DNA of 64,000 nucleotides from positions 62,001-126,000 of the forward strand of contig JAHDES010000006.1 in assembly GCA_020628645.1 (NCBI GenBank), read 5' to 3'. Shown in pieces: positions 39,191 through 47,123 of the stretch. Under the pieces are notes generated by a model. The model saw nothing but the letters and a program-made list of their open reading frames with translations, had not been told where the DNA came from and ran no database searches. Each line of letters starts with the position of its first letter. Within the stretch, counting starts at the first letter, position 1. Made by a program: the position numbers and the translations under genes. The stretch is from Saprospiraceae bacterium (GTDB taxonomy: Bacteria; Bacteroidota; Bacteroidia; Chitinophagales; Saprospiraceae).

Positions 39191-39306
39191 GGTTCTTAGC
39201 CAAAAATTGTGGCTTCAATGGAACTTCAAAATGCTTGTCTTTCATCCCGACAATTATCGGGAATCAAGCCTTTACATTTTTTATTCCACACAATTTGTCT
39301 AAGAAC
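39191..39306 (+). repeat. Fold-back repeat family 2, copy 2
   Basis: Second copy of the fold-back element at 37001-37127. Ends GGTTCTTAG and CTAAGAAC pair, and the inner arms (AATTGTGG with CCACACAATT) are conserved. The central hairpin is CCCGACAATTATCGGG here, while copy 1 has an unrelated AT-rich stem, so structure is kept although sequence changed. It lies 26 bases before the dioxygenase gene hppD. Confidence 0.8.
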
Positions 39307-39331
39307 GTAACAAATAAAACCATCTTATATT

Positions 39332-40459
39332 ATGAATGCGACTATTCCAAAAGTCTACAAAGAGGCTCAAGATTTCATGCCATTAAATGGTACTGATTAC
39401 CTAGAGTTATACGTCAGCAACTCCAAGCAAGCTGCCCATTTTTACAAAACTGCTTTTGGCTTTCAATCCTTAGCGTATGCAGGATTAGAAACTGGTCTTA
39501 AAGATCGAGAAAGCTATGTGGTAGTACAGGATAAAATCCGTTTAGTCTTAACCTCACCTTTAAAAAGTGGAACTGCCATTGGTCAACATATTGATAAACA
39601 TGGGGACGGTATAAAAGTAGTTGCCCTTTGGGTAGATGATGCGGTTTATGCCTACAATACAGCAATTGAGCGCGGAGCAGAGTCGTTTATGCCACCTACC
39701 ATAGAAGAAGATGAAAATGGAAAGGTTGTTCGTTCAGGAATTTATACCTATGGCGAAACGGTACATATCTTTGTAGAGCGTAAAGATTACAAGGGTATAT
39801 TTTTACCTGGTTTTCGTAAGTGGGAAACGCCCCATTTCAGTCCTGCTCCTACAGGTCTAAGATTCGTCGATCATATGGTGGGAAATGTTCAACTCGGCGA
39901 TATGGATAAATGGGTCAATTTTTATGAAGAGGTAATGGGCTTTGTAAATATCTTGACTTTTGATGACAACGATATTTCTACAGAATATACAGCCTTGATG
40001 AGCAAGGTTGTTAGTAATGGAAATGGACGTATCAAATTTCCTATTAATGAACCCGCCATTGGAAAAAAACGCTCCCAAGTAGACGAATATCTCGACTTTT
40101 ATGAAGGTGAAGGCGTACAACATATTGCGGTAGCGACTGATGATATTATAGAAACGGTTACGCAACTTCGAAGTCGAGGGGTAGAATTCCTTCGTGTACC
40201 TGATACCTATTATGATGCCGTAACAGATCGTGTAGGAAAAATTGATGAAGATATTGCACCTTTACGAGAATTAGGTATCTTAGTAGATCGTGATGATGAG
40301 GGTTATTTATTACAAATTTTTACTAAGCCCGTTGAGCCTCGTCCAACGATGTTTTTTGAAATTATTCAACGAAAAGGAGCGCTCTCTTTCGGAAAAGGGA
40401 ACTTTAAAGCACTTTTTGAAGCCATCGAACGAGAACAGGCACTTAGAGGAACACTTTAG
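39332..40459 (+). CDS. hppD: 4-hydroxyphenylpyruvate dioxygenase
   Basis: A 375-residue Fe(II) dioxygenase that converts 4-hydroxyphenylpyruvate to homogentisate in tyrosine breakdown. The three iron ligands are visible: His181 in FVDHMVGNVQLGD, His264 in GVQHIAVATDDI and Glu343 in FFEIIQRKGA. Two glyoxalase-like halves are present, and GKGNFKALFEAIE ends the conserved C-terminus. Length is normal. The homogentisate dioxygenase gene follows after 44 bases, so the two steps are adjacent. Confidence 0.97.
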   Translation: MNATIPKVYKEAQDFMPLNGTDYLELYVSNSKQAAHFYKTAFGFQSLAYAGLETGLKDRESYVVVQDKIRLVLTSPLKSGTAIGQHIDKHGDGIKVVALWVDDAVYAYNTAIERGAESFMPPTIEEDENGKVVRSGIYTYGETVHIFVERKDYKGIFLPGFRKWETPHFSPAPTGLRFVDHMVGNVQLGDMDKWVNFYEEVMGFVNILTFDDNDISTEYTALMSKVVSNGNGRIKFPINEPAIGKKRSQVDEYLDFYEGEGVQHIAVATDDIIETVTQLRSRGVEFLRVPDTYYDAVTDRVGKIDEDIAPLRELGILVDRDDEGYLLQIFTKPVEPRPTMFFEIIQRKGALSFGKGNFKALFEAIEREQALRGTL

Positions 40460-40503
40460 TCTCTGTATACCACATCATCATTACAAAAGAAAATCCATTT
40501 AGC

Positions 40504-41667
40504 ATGCCCATTTATCATAAACTCGGGAAAATACCTCAAAAACGACATACGCAGTTTGAAAAAGCGGATGGTAGCTTATATTATGAGCAATTATTTGGTA
40601 CAATTGGTTTTGATGGAATGTCTACTTTGATGTATCACGTCCATCGTCCAACACAAGTAAAAGAAATTATTTCTAGCAAAGATGTTAGCCCAAAAATTGC
40701 AGTGGAACGAAATATTACGGCTCGTAAATTGATTGGATTTGATGTAGCTCCTCAAGATGATTTTATTGATGCACGGGAACAGTTAATGGTAAACAATGAC
40801 ATCCAAATAGGCGTTGCTGCTCCTCGCTTATCCATGAAGGATTATTTCTATAAAAATGCAGATGCAGATGAAATGTTGTTCATTCATAAAGGAACAGGTA
40901 CTCTCAAAACAATGGTAGGAAATATTCCTTTTGAATATGGCGATTATCTCATCATTCCAAGGGGCATGATCTACCAAATAGAATTTGATACCACAGACAA
41001 TCGTATTCTTTATGCGGAATCGTTTCATCCCATTTATACCCCAAAACGTTATCGCAATTGGTTTGGACAATTACTAGAACATTCTCCTTTTTGTGAACGA
41101 GATTATATTCTTCCTGAAAATTTAGAAACGCATGATGAAGAAGGGGAGTTTTTGATGAAAATCAAGAAGCAAAATACGATCCATGAGCTAGTTTACGCAA
41201 CCCACCCTTTCGATGTAGTGGGCTGGGATGGCTATAATTATCCTTATGGTTTTTCCATCCACAATTTTGAACCTATCACGGGTCGAGTTCATCAACCGCC
41301 TCCTGTTCATCAAACCTTTGAGACTAAGGCTTTTGTGATTTGTTCTTTTTGTCCACGTTTATATGACTATCATCCCAAGTCGATTCCTGCACCTTATAAT
41401 CATTCTAATATTGATTCAGATGAAATGCTCTATTATGTCGATGGAGATTTTATGAGTCGAACAAATATTGGCCCAGGACATATTTCATTGCATCCTTCGG
41501 GTATTCCTCATGGCCCACATCCTGGTACTTATGAGGCAAGTATTGGTCAAAAAGAAACAGCAGAATTAGCGGTAATGATTGATACGTTCAAGCCTTTACA
41601 AATCACTGAAAATGCTTTGAAAATTGATGATGGTAAATACTATAAATCTTGGTTAGCACATCATTAA
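40504..41667 (+). CDS. hmgA: Homogentisate 1,2-dioxygenase
   Basis: A 387-residue cupin-fold Fe(II) dioxygenase that opens homogentisate to maleylacetoacetate. Seen are VVGWDGYNYPYGFSIHNFEP, the catalytic-His region GRVHQPPPVHQTFE, the DEMLYYVDGDFMSR strand, and the iron-ligand block ISLHPSGIPHGPHPGTYE. It is shorter than the mammalian form, as in many Bacteroidota. It is preceded by hppD; maleylacetoacetate isomerase and fumarylacetoacetase are not in the window. Confidence 0.95.
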   Translation: MPIYHKLGKIPQKRHTQFEKADGSLYYEQLFGTIGFDGMSTLMYHVHRPTQVKEIISSKDVSPKIAVERNITARKLIGFDVAPQDDFIDAREQLMVNNDIQIGVAAPRLSMKDYFYKNADADEMLFIHKGTGTLKTMVGNIPFEYGDYLIIPRGMIYQIEFDTTDNRILYAESFHPIYTPKRYRNWFGQLLEHSPFCERDYILPENLETHDEEGEFLMKIKKQNTIHELVYATHPFDVVGWDGYNYPYGFSIHNFEPITGRVHQPPPVHQTFETKAFVICSFCPRLYDYHPKSIPAPYNHSNIDSDEMLYYVDGDFMSRTNIGPGHISLHPSGIPHGPHPGTYEASIGQKETAELAVMIDTFKPLQITENALKIDDGKYYKSWLAHH

Positions 41668-41671
41668 GTAA

Positions 41672-41793
41672 GGGGAGTTAATTAATTGGGCAAAAAAAAT
41701 GATTTTCTGAAATGGGCAAAAATACCGACAGTATGGAGGTTTTTAGACCTTTTTGGGAAATCTTAAAGGATTTTTTCTGCCCGATTAATCCCC
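41672..41793 (+). repeat. Inverted-end element in gap after hmgA
   Basis: About 122 bases bounded by imperfect inverted ends: GGGGAGTTAATTAATTGGGC at the left and TGCCCGATTAATCCCC at the right. Inside are two GGGCAAAAA stretches and an AGGTTTTTAGACCT fold. The remaining gap (41794-41970) before the RidA gene is AT-rich, with no clear signal. It could be a fold-back element or a terminator for hmgA; I favour the element because the arms are long and 90 bases apart. Confidence 0.5.
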
Positions 41794-41970
41794 TAAAACT
41801 ACTTAAGAGTTATATTATAAATAGACTGACTTATTTATTTCTAAGAGAAGCTTTCCAATAGATTTTGGCTGATTTAAATATCCTGTTTTTGATGGATGTA
41901 AGAACCATTATTAACCCTAGAAATTATTGATTAAATTTAATCTTTATTTCCAATCTAATAATTTACACTA

Positions 41971-42390
41971 ATGCAAGGAAAAATTTTAAAAGACAAAGCA
42001 AAACCACTAGGTAATTATACACATGTTAAACGTGTCGGAGATTTCATTTATGTTGCTGGAACGAGTAGCCGCCGTCCAGATAATACACACGTTGGAGCAG
42101 TTCAAGATACAGATGGAAACTGGCAATTGGATATTAAAGCGCAAACAAAAGCAGTCATCGAGAATATTGGAGCTTTATTAAAAGAAGAAGGAGCTGATCT
42201 ATCGCATGTAATTGATATGACTTCTTTTTTGGTAGATATGAAAGATTTCAAAGGCTATAATGAAGTTTATGCTACTTTTTTTAAAGGGCTTTCTGCCCCA
42301 ACCCGTACGACGGTAGCTGTGCACCAACTGCCACACCCCAATTTATTAATCGAAATGAAAGCAATTGCTTATTTACCTTTAGAAAGATAA
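41971..42390 (+). CDS. RidA-family 2-aminomuconate deaminase
   Basis: A 139-residue RidA/YjgF-fold protein. It starts MQGKILKDKAKPLGNYTHVKRVGDFIYVAGTSSRRPDN, which matches 2-aminomuconate deaminases rather than general RidA. It also has ENIGALLKEEGADLSHVIDM and the C-terminal PTRTTVAVHQLPHPNLLIEM with the conserved Arg and Glu. It would release ammonia from 2-aminomuconate to give 4-oxalocrotonate in the tryptophan or 2-aminophenol meta pathway. The neighbours (acetaldehyde dehydrogenase, aldolase, semialdehyde dehydrogenase) carry the adjacent steps and support this specificity. Confidence 0.85.
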   Translation: MQGKILKDKAKPLGNYTHVKRVGDFIYVAGTSSRRPDNTHVGAVQDTDGNWQLDIKAQTKAVIENIGALLKEEGADLSHVIDMTSFLVDMKDFKGYNEVYATFFKGLSAPTRTTVAVHQLPHPNLLIEMKAIAYLPLER

Positions 42391-42399
42391 GTAAGTAGG

Positions 42400-42522
42400 C
42401 GGACAAAATTACTTGTATGAAAATGACTGCCCTCATAAAAATCATAAATAATTGATGATAAGAAGATTATGTTGATTTTTTGAGGGATTACAAAGGCATT
42501 TTTCATACTAATTTTTCTGCCC
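42400..42522 (+). repeat. Fold-back element between ridA-like and mhpF genes
   Basis: About 123 bases form nested inverted repeats. The outer arms pair GGACAAAATTACTTGTATGA with TCATACTAATTTTTCTGCCC, and the inner arms pair CCCTCATAAAAATCA with TGATTTTTTGAGGG. The copy also carries GGGATTACAAA (42484-42494), which recurs at 54211 and 54437. A likely non-autonomous fold-back element inside an operon. Confidence 0.65.
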
Positions 42523-42549
42523 ATAAACTTAGTTATATAAAAATTAGAT

Positions 42550-43473
42550 ATGTCGAAAGTAAAAGTAGCCATAATTGGTTCTGGAAATATTGGTACCGAT
42601 TTAATGATAAAAATCATCCGAAATGCACAACACCTTGAAATGAGCGTGATGGTCGGCATTGACCCCAATTCAGATGGATTAGCCCGTGCCAAACGAATGG
42701 GATATAGCACGACACACGAAGGAATTGATGGTTTAATTCAACTTCCAGAATGGCAAGATATTCAACTCATTTTTGATGCCACATCTGCCAAAGCACATCA
42801 TTATAATTGGAAGATCATCCAGCAATATCCAGATAAAAAGGTTATTGATTTGACGCCTGCCGCCATCGGCCCTTTTTTAATTCCACCCGTTAATTTTGAA
42901 ACGAGTCAAGAAGTTCGTAATGTCAATATGGTTACGTGTGGAGGACAAGCTACGATTCCAATGGTAGCCGCCGTCAATCGTGTTGCAAAGGTGCATTATG
43001 GAGAAATAGTCGCTTCTATCGCAAGTAAATCCGCTGGACCTGGCACACGCGCCAATATTGATGAATTTACAGAAACCACAGCTCATGCCATTGAACAAGT
43101 AGGTGGTGCAGATAAAGGAAAAGCGATCATCATCCTTAATCCTGCTGAACCTCCCGTCGTGATGCGCGACACTATTTTTACTTTGAGTGAGCAAGCTGAT
43201 CGAACCGCTATTCGAAAAAGTATTCATGAAATGGTGGAAGCGGTTCAGCAATATGTTCCAGGGTATACCTTACATCAAGAAGTTCAATTTGATGATATTC
43301 CTGAAGAGCAAGCCGTTTTTATTGAAGGATTAGGCTATCGACATGGCTTAAAAACGACCATTTTATTGCAAGTACGTGGCGCAGGGCATTATCTCCCTGA
43401 ATATGCTGGAAATTTAGACATTATGACGAGTGCTGCTTTGGCAACAGGAGAGCGATTGGCAGCGGGTAATTAA
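42550..43473 (+). CDS. mhpF: Acetaldehyde dehydrogenase (acylating)
   Basis: A 307-residue enzyme that oxidises acetaldehyde with CoA to acetyl-CoA, the last step of the meta pathway. The NAD-binding start [18 protein letters not shown] and the catalytic Cys in [17 protein letters not shown] are visible, with [18 protein letters not shown]. It normally channels acetaldehyde from the aldolase encoded nearby (mhpE). The two genes are interrupted by a four-helix-bundle gene, but are in the same orientation. Confidence 0.95.
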   Translation: MSKVKVAIIGSGNIGTDLMIKIIRNAQHLEMSVMVGIDPNSDGLARAKRMGYSTTHEGIDGLIQLPEWQDIQLIFDATSAKAHHYNWKIIQQYPDKKVIDLTPAAIGPFLIPPVNFETSQEVRNVNMVTCGGQATIPMVAAVNRVAKVHYGEIVASIASKSAGPGTRANIDEFTETTAHAIEQVGGADKGKAIIILNPAEPPVVMRDTIFTLSEQADRTAIRKSIHEMVEAVQQYVPGYTLHQEVQFDDIPEEQAVFIEGLGYRHGLKTTILLQVRGAGHYLPEYAGNLDIMTSAALATGERLAAGN

Positions 43474-43535
43474 AATAAAAATGACAATTAAAATGAAAAT
43501 TTTTCAAATGTAAAAATTGAAAAATAGCAAAAACT

Positions 43536-43910
43536 ATGAATGAGAAAACGTATAATTTTGAAGATAGACTGGTTGAATTTGCTGGAGAATGTATTTTCTT
43601 TTGTAAAACATTACCTAATGATTCAGCTGGTAAATATTATGCAGATCAGATTTTAAGATCTTCTGGAAGTGCAGCTTTAAATTATGGAGAAGCGCAAGGC
43701 ACGACAACTCCAAAAGACTTTATTCATAAAATGACACTTGTTCTCAAAGAATTAAAGGAAACAAAAGTTGCTGTTAAAATTCTGTCCTATGCAAAAATTG
43801 GTGACACTAATAAATTAGAAAATTTACAGAAAGAGTCTACCGAATTAGCAGCAATTAGTGCAAAAATGATATTAAATAAAAAGAGAAATCGAATCAATAT
43901 TGGAAATTAG
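43536..43910 (+). CDS. Four-helix bundle protein (23S IVP type)
   Basis: A 124-residue all-helical protein of the four-helix-bundle family named from the 23S rRNA intervening-sequence protein. Seen are FEDRLVEFAGECIFFCKTLP, YADQILRSSGSAALNYGEAQ and MTLVLKELKETKVAVKILSY, the usual landmarks. Members are common in Bacteroidota but rarely in a known pathway; function unknown. It lies between two genes of one pathway and is flanked by perfect 15-base inverted repeats (ATTAAAATGAAAATT upstream, its complement downstream), which suggests it came in as a cassette. Confidence 0.9.
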   Translation: MNEKTYNFEDRLVEFAGECIFFCKTLPNDSAGKYYADQILRSSGSAALNYGEAQGTTTPKDFIHKMTLVLKELKETKVAVKILSYAKIGDTNKLENLQKESTELAAISAKMILNKKRNRINIGN

Positions 43911-43975
43911 AATTGTAGAAGAATAATTAACCCTTTTCATTTTAATTTTAATTTTCATTTTAATTTTCATTTTAA

Positions 43976-44983
43976 ATGAATCACAAACTATACATCCAAG
44001 ACGTAACTCTTCGCGACGGAATGCATCCGATCCGCCATCAATATTCCAAACAACAAATTAAGGAATTGGCTATTGCCTTGGATCAAGCGAAGGTCGATGC
44101 CATTGAAATTTCACACGGAGATGGATTGACGGGAGGAAGTTTTAATTATGGGTTTGGGGCACATACCGATTGGGATTGGTTAGAAGGAGTTGCAGAAGAA
44201 CTAACTCATGCCAAATTAACGACCCTCCTCATTCCAGGAATTGGAACTATTGAAGACCTCAAACGGGCAAGAGATTTGGGCGTTGAATCCGTTCGTGTAG
44301 CGACCCATTCAACGGAAGCTGATATTTCCGCACAACATATCGAAGCAGCTCGAAAAATGGAGATGGACGTTTCGGGTTTTTTAATGATGGCGCACATGAA
44401 TGACGCGCAGGGATTGGCGAAGCAAGCGAAATTGATGGAAGACTATGGGGCTTTATGTGTGTACGTAACCGATTCAGCAGGCGCATTATTGATGGATGGT
44501 GTGCGCGATCGAATAAAAGCCTTCAAAGCTATTCTAAAACCAGAAACCGAAATGGGTATTCATTGTCATCATAATTTATCCTTGGGCGTAGCAAATACCA
44601 TCGTAGCTATGCAGGAAGGCGCGAATCGTTTGGATGCCTCTTTAGCAGGAATGGGGGCAGGTGCAGGGAATTGTCCTTTGGAGGTGTTGATTGCCTATTT
44701 GAATAAAATGGGAGCGGAATGCAACGCTGATTTATTTCAATTAATGGATTTGGCAGATGATTTTATTCGTCCTTTACAAACGCGACCTGTACAAGTAGAT
44801 CGAGAAACGTTGTCTTTAGGCTATTCTGGCGTATATTCTAGTTTCTTATTGCATGCCGAACGTGCTGCGAAGAAATATGGTTTGGATACGCGAACCATCC
44901 TTAATGAACTAGGCAAACGAAAAATGGTGGGCGGACAAGAAGATATGATCGTAGATGTCGCTTTAGATCTTTTGAAAAGATAG
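43976..44983 (+). CDS. mhpE: 4-hydroxy-2-oxovalerate aldolase
   Basis: A 335-residue aldolase of the HMGL-like TIM-barrel family that cleaves 4-hydroxy-2-oxovalerate to pyruvate and acetaldehyde. The start has [18 protein letters not shown] with the Arg-Asp pair, [18 protein letters not shown], and the metal-ligand [13 protein letters not shown]. Length is normal. It partners mhpF for acetaldehyde channelling. Confidence 0.95.
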   Translation: MNHKLYIQDVTLRDGMHPIRHQYSKQQIKELAIALDQAKVDAIEISHGDGLTGGSFNYGFGAHTDWDWLEGVAEELTHAKLTTLLIPGIGTIEDLKRARDLGVESVRVATHSTEADISAQHIEAARKMEMDVSGFLMMAHMNDAQGLAKQAKLMEDYGALCVYVTDSAGALLMDGVRDRIKAFKAILKPETEMGIHCHHNLSLGVANTIVAMQEGANRLDASLAGMGAGAGNCPLEVLIAYLNKMGAECNADLFQLMDLADDFIRPLQTRPVQVDRETLSLGYSGVYSSFLLHAERAAKKYGLDTRTILNELGKRKMVGGQEDMIVDVALDLLKR

Positions 44984-44991
44984 AACTTTAT

Positions 44992-45061
44992 AAAGTGCAA
45001 GTTCAAGTATCAAGTTCAAACTCAATTGATACTTGCACTTGAGGCTTGCGCTTGAACTTGA
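44992..45061. repeat. Inverted repeat between mhpE and dehydrogenase genes
   Basis: A 70-base block in which AAGTGCAAG and GTATCAA pair with TTGATACTTGCACTT, followed by further GTTCAAG/CTTGAAC repeats. It forms a strong hairpin. No gene. Position and style match the flanks that surround the four-helix-bundle gene upstream, so it may be a scar of a similar cassette; this is inference. Confidence 0.6.
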
Positions 45062-45070
45062 AATATTAAA

Positions 45071-46507
45071 ATGCAAGCAATTAACAATTACATCAACGGC
45101 ACATTACTCCCTCCTCAAAAAGGAAACTATCTAGATTTGTACGATCCATCAAAAGGAGAAGTATATGCTCAAGTGCCTAATTCTGATCATACGGATGTCG
45201 AAAAAGCAGTTGCGGCAGCACAACAAGCATTTCCAGAATGGGCAGCTACTTCAGTTACAGAAAGAAGTCGAATTTTAACGAAAATTGCCGATTTAATTGA
45301 AGCAAATTTAGAGCGTTTGGCAATTGCGGAGTCCTTGGATAATGGCAAACCCATTTGGCTTGCCAAAAAAGTAGACATTCCTAGAGCTTCTTCCAATTTC
45401 CGATTTTTTGCGCAGGCCATCACCCAATTTTCTACACAGGCGCATGAAATGTCAGATGCCATCAATTATACCTTACGGCAACCTTTGGGTGTGGTCGGCA
45501 CCATTTCTCCGTGGAATTTACCTTTGTATTTATTCACTTGGAAAATCGCGCCCGCTTTAGCTGCTGGAAATACGGTGATTGCCAAACCATCTGAAGTAAC
45601 ACCCATGAGTGCTTATTTGCTTTCTGAAATCTGTATCGAAGCAGGTTTGCCAAAAGGCGTTTTAAACATCGTACATGGAGATGGGATAAAAGTAGGGGCG
45701 GAAATGACTAAACATCCCAATATCAAAGCCATTTCATTTACTGGAAGTACTAGGGTAGGGGCGGAGATTGCAAAAGTAGCAGCTCCTGTTTTTAAGAAGG
45801 TATCCTTGGAAATGGGCGGTAAAAATCCCAATATTATTTTCTCAGATTGCAATTATGAAAAAATGTTGGATACCACTATACGGTCTTCTTTTGCAAATCA
45901 AGGACAAATTTGTTTGTGTGGTTCTCGAATTTTGGTAGAACAATCTATTTATGAACAATTTAAAACAGATTTTATCGCACGAACAAAAGCACTTAAAGTA
46001 GGACATCCTTCTGATGATTCGGTGAATCTCGGAGCAATCGTTTCCAAACCACATTATGAAAAAGTGTTATCCTATATCCAATTAGCACAAGAAGAAGGGG
46101 GGACAATCCTTGCGGGCGGAAATGCTGTTTTCCCAAAAGGCTACGAAAAAGGATGGTATATTGCACCTACGATTATTGAAGGATTAGCACACAATTGCCG
46201 CACCAATCAAGAAGAAATTTTTGGGCCAGTTGTAACCATTATGCCATTTGAAACCGAAGAGGAAGCTTTATTGTATGCGAATAGTACACAATATGGTTTA
46301 TCTAGTACCATTTGGACTGAGAACCTCAGTCGAGCCAATCGAATGGCAAAGCAGATTCATGCAGGAATTGTTTGGATCAATACATGGTTGTTGCGCGATT
46401 TAAGAACGCCTTTTGGTGGGGTAAAAAATTCAGGTGTGGGTCGAGAAGGAGGCGTTGAAGCGCTTCGTTTTTTTACCGAACCTAAGAATGTGTGTATTCA
46501 ATTTTAA
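45071..46507 (+). CDS. 2-hydroxymuconic/2-aminomuconic semialdehyde dehydrogenase
   Basis: A 478-residue aldehyde dehydrogenase. NAD-binding FTGSTRVGAEIAK, the catalytic Glu in KVSLEMGGKNPNII and the catalytic Cys in FANQGQICLCGSRIL are all present, with IWINTWLLRDLRTPFGGVKNSGVGREGG near the C-terminus, a form typical of hydroxymuconic semialdehyde dehydrogenases. Neighbouring meta-pathway genes and a RidA-type deaminase make 2-aminomuconic semialdehyde the likely substrate. Confidence 0.87.
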   Translation: MQAINNYINGTLLPPQKGNYLDLYDPSKGEVYAQVPNSDHTDVEKAVAAAQQAFPEWAATSVTERSRILTKIADLIEANLERLAIAESLDNGKPIWLAKKVDIPRASSNFRFFAQAITQFSTQAHEMSDAINYTLRQPLGVVGTISPWNLPLYLFTWKIAPALAAGNTVIAKPSEVTPMSAYLLSEICIEAGLPKGVLNIVHGDGIKVGAEMTKHPNIKAISFTGSTRVGAEIAKVAAPVFKKVSLEMGGKNPNIIFSDCNYEKMLDTTIRSSFANQGQICLCGSRILVEQSIYEQFKTDFIARTKALKVGHPSDDSVNLGAIVSKPHYEKVLSYIQLAQEEGGTILAGGNAVFPKGYEKGWYIAPTIIEGLAHNCRTNQEEIFGPVVTIMPFETEEEALLYANSTQYGLSSTIWTENLSRANRMAKQIHAGIVWINTWLLRDLRTPFGGVKNSGVGREGGVEALRFFTEPKNVCIQF

Positions 46508-46528
46508 AATTACTACTACAAAACTTTG

Positions 46529-46653
46529 AAACCATACAAAAACAAATAAAACTTCAAAATTAAGTTTAGCAAAGGGTTAAAACCATATTGGATCATCATA
46601 GTCCAAGGGAATTTATTCCCTTGTCTTCAATCATTGTTAATTTTGTATGGTTT
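46529..46653 (+). repeat. REP-like palindromic element, copy 1
   Basis: Outer 13-base arms AAACCATACAAAA and TTTTGTATGGTTT are exact inverted repeats, and ACTACAAAAC lies as a perfect 10-base direct repeat outside them (46515-46524 and 46657-46666), like a target duplication. The centre holds the palindrome AAGGGAATTTATTCCCTT (46605-46622), and left of it GCAAAGGGTTAAAACC, which recurs in the element at 48757-48893. Confidence 0.7.
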
Positions 46654-46674
46654 TAAACTACAAAACCAAGAACC

Positions 46675-47118
46675 ATGAGAATTTATTCATTTTTTTTCTT
46701 CCTTTTATTCCTAACAGCTTGTTCGGATCAAAATTTACAAACTCAAGTCAATCAACTTAAATCTGATCTTGAAACGGCACAATCTACTATTGAAAACCTC
46801 CAAACTCAAATTGAACCTGAAGGAGATTTAGTCCATGTGGTATTCTTTAAAACGAAACCAGATGCTGATTTAAATGCTTTAGGAGCTGCGATTGAAAAAT
46901 TGGCATCCATAAAAGAAGTAAAAGATTTACAATATGGCTCTTTTGAAGACTTAGGAGATGCAAGAGCTTTAGATTTTGACTTGATGATGGAAATGTCCTT
47001 TGATAGTGAAGCAGATTATAAAATCTATCAGGCTCATCCAGTCCATTTACAGTTAAAAGAAGCTGTCAAATCTTTTTTAGCTGGCCCGCCTGCGACTTAT
47101 GATTACCTCAAAAAATAA
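46675..47118 (+). CDS. Dabb-domain lipoprotein
   Basis: A 147-residue lipoprotein. The lipobox ends FLTAC (Cys at residue 16), followed by a short coiled coil (QVNQLKSDLETAQSTIENLQ) and a Dabb (stress-response A/B barrel) domain from about residue 50: LVHVVFFKTKPDADLNALGAAIEKL, FDLMMEMSFDSEADYKIYQAHPVHLQL. Dabb domains dimerise and bind small acids or aldehydes in some catabolic proteins. It lies 5 bases before the Nramp-like gene, suggesting one transcript and a shared envelope task. Confidence 0.8.
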   Translation: MRIYSFFFFLLFLTACSDQNLQTQVNQLKSDLETAQSTIENLQTQIEPEGDLVHVVFFKTKPDADLNALGAAIEKLASIKEVKDLQYGSFEDLGDARALDFDLMMEMSFDSEADYKIYQAHPVHLQLKEAVKSFLAGPPATYDYLKK

Positions 47119-47123
47119 GGAGA

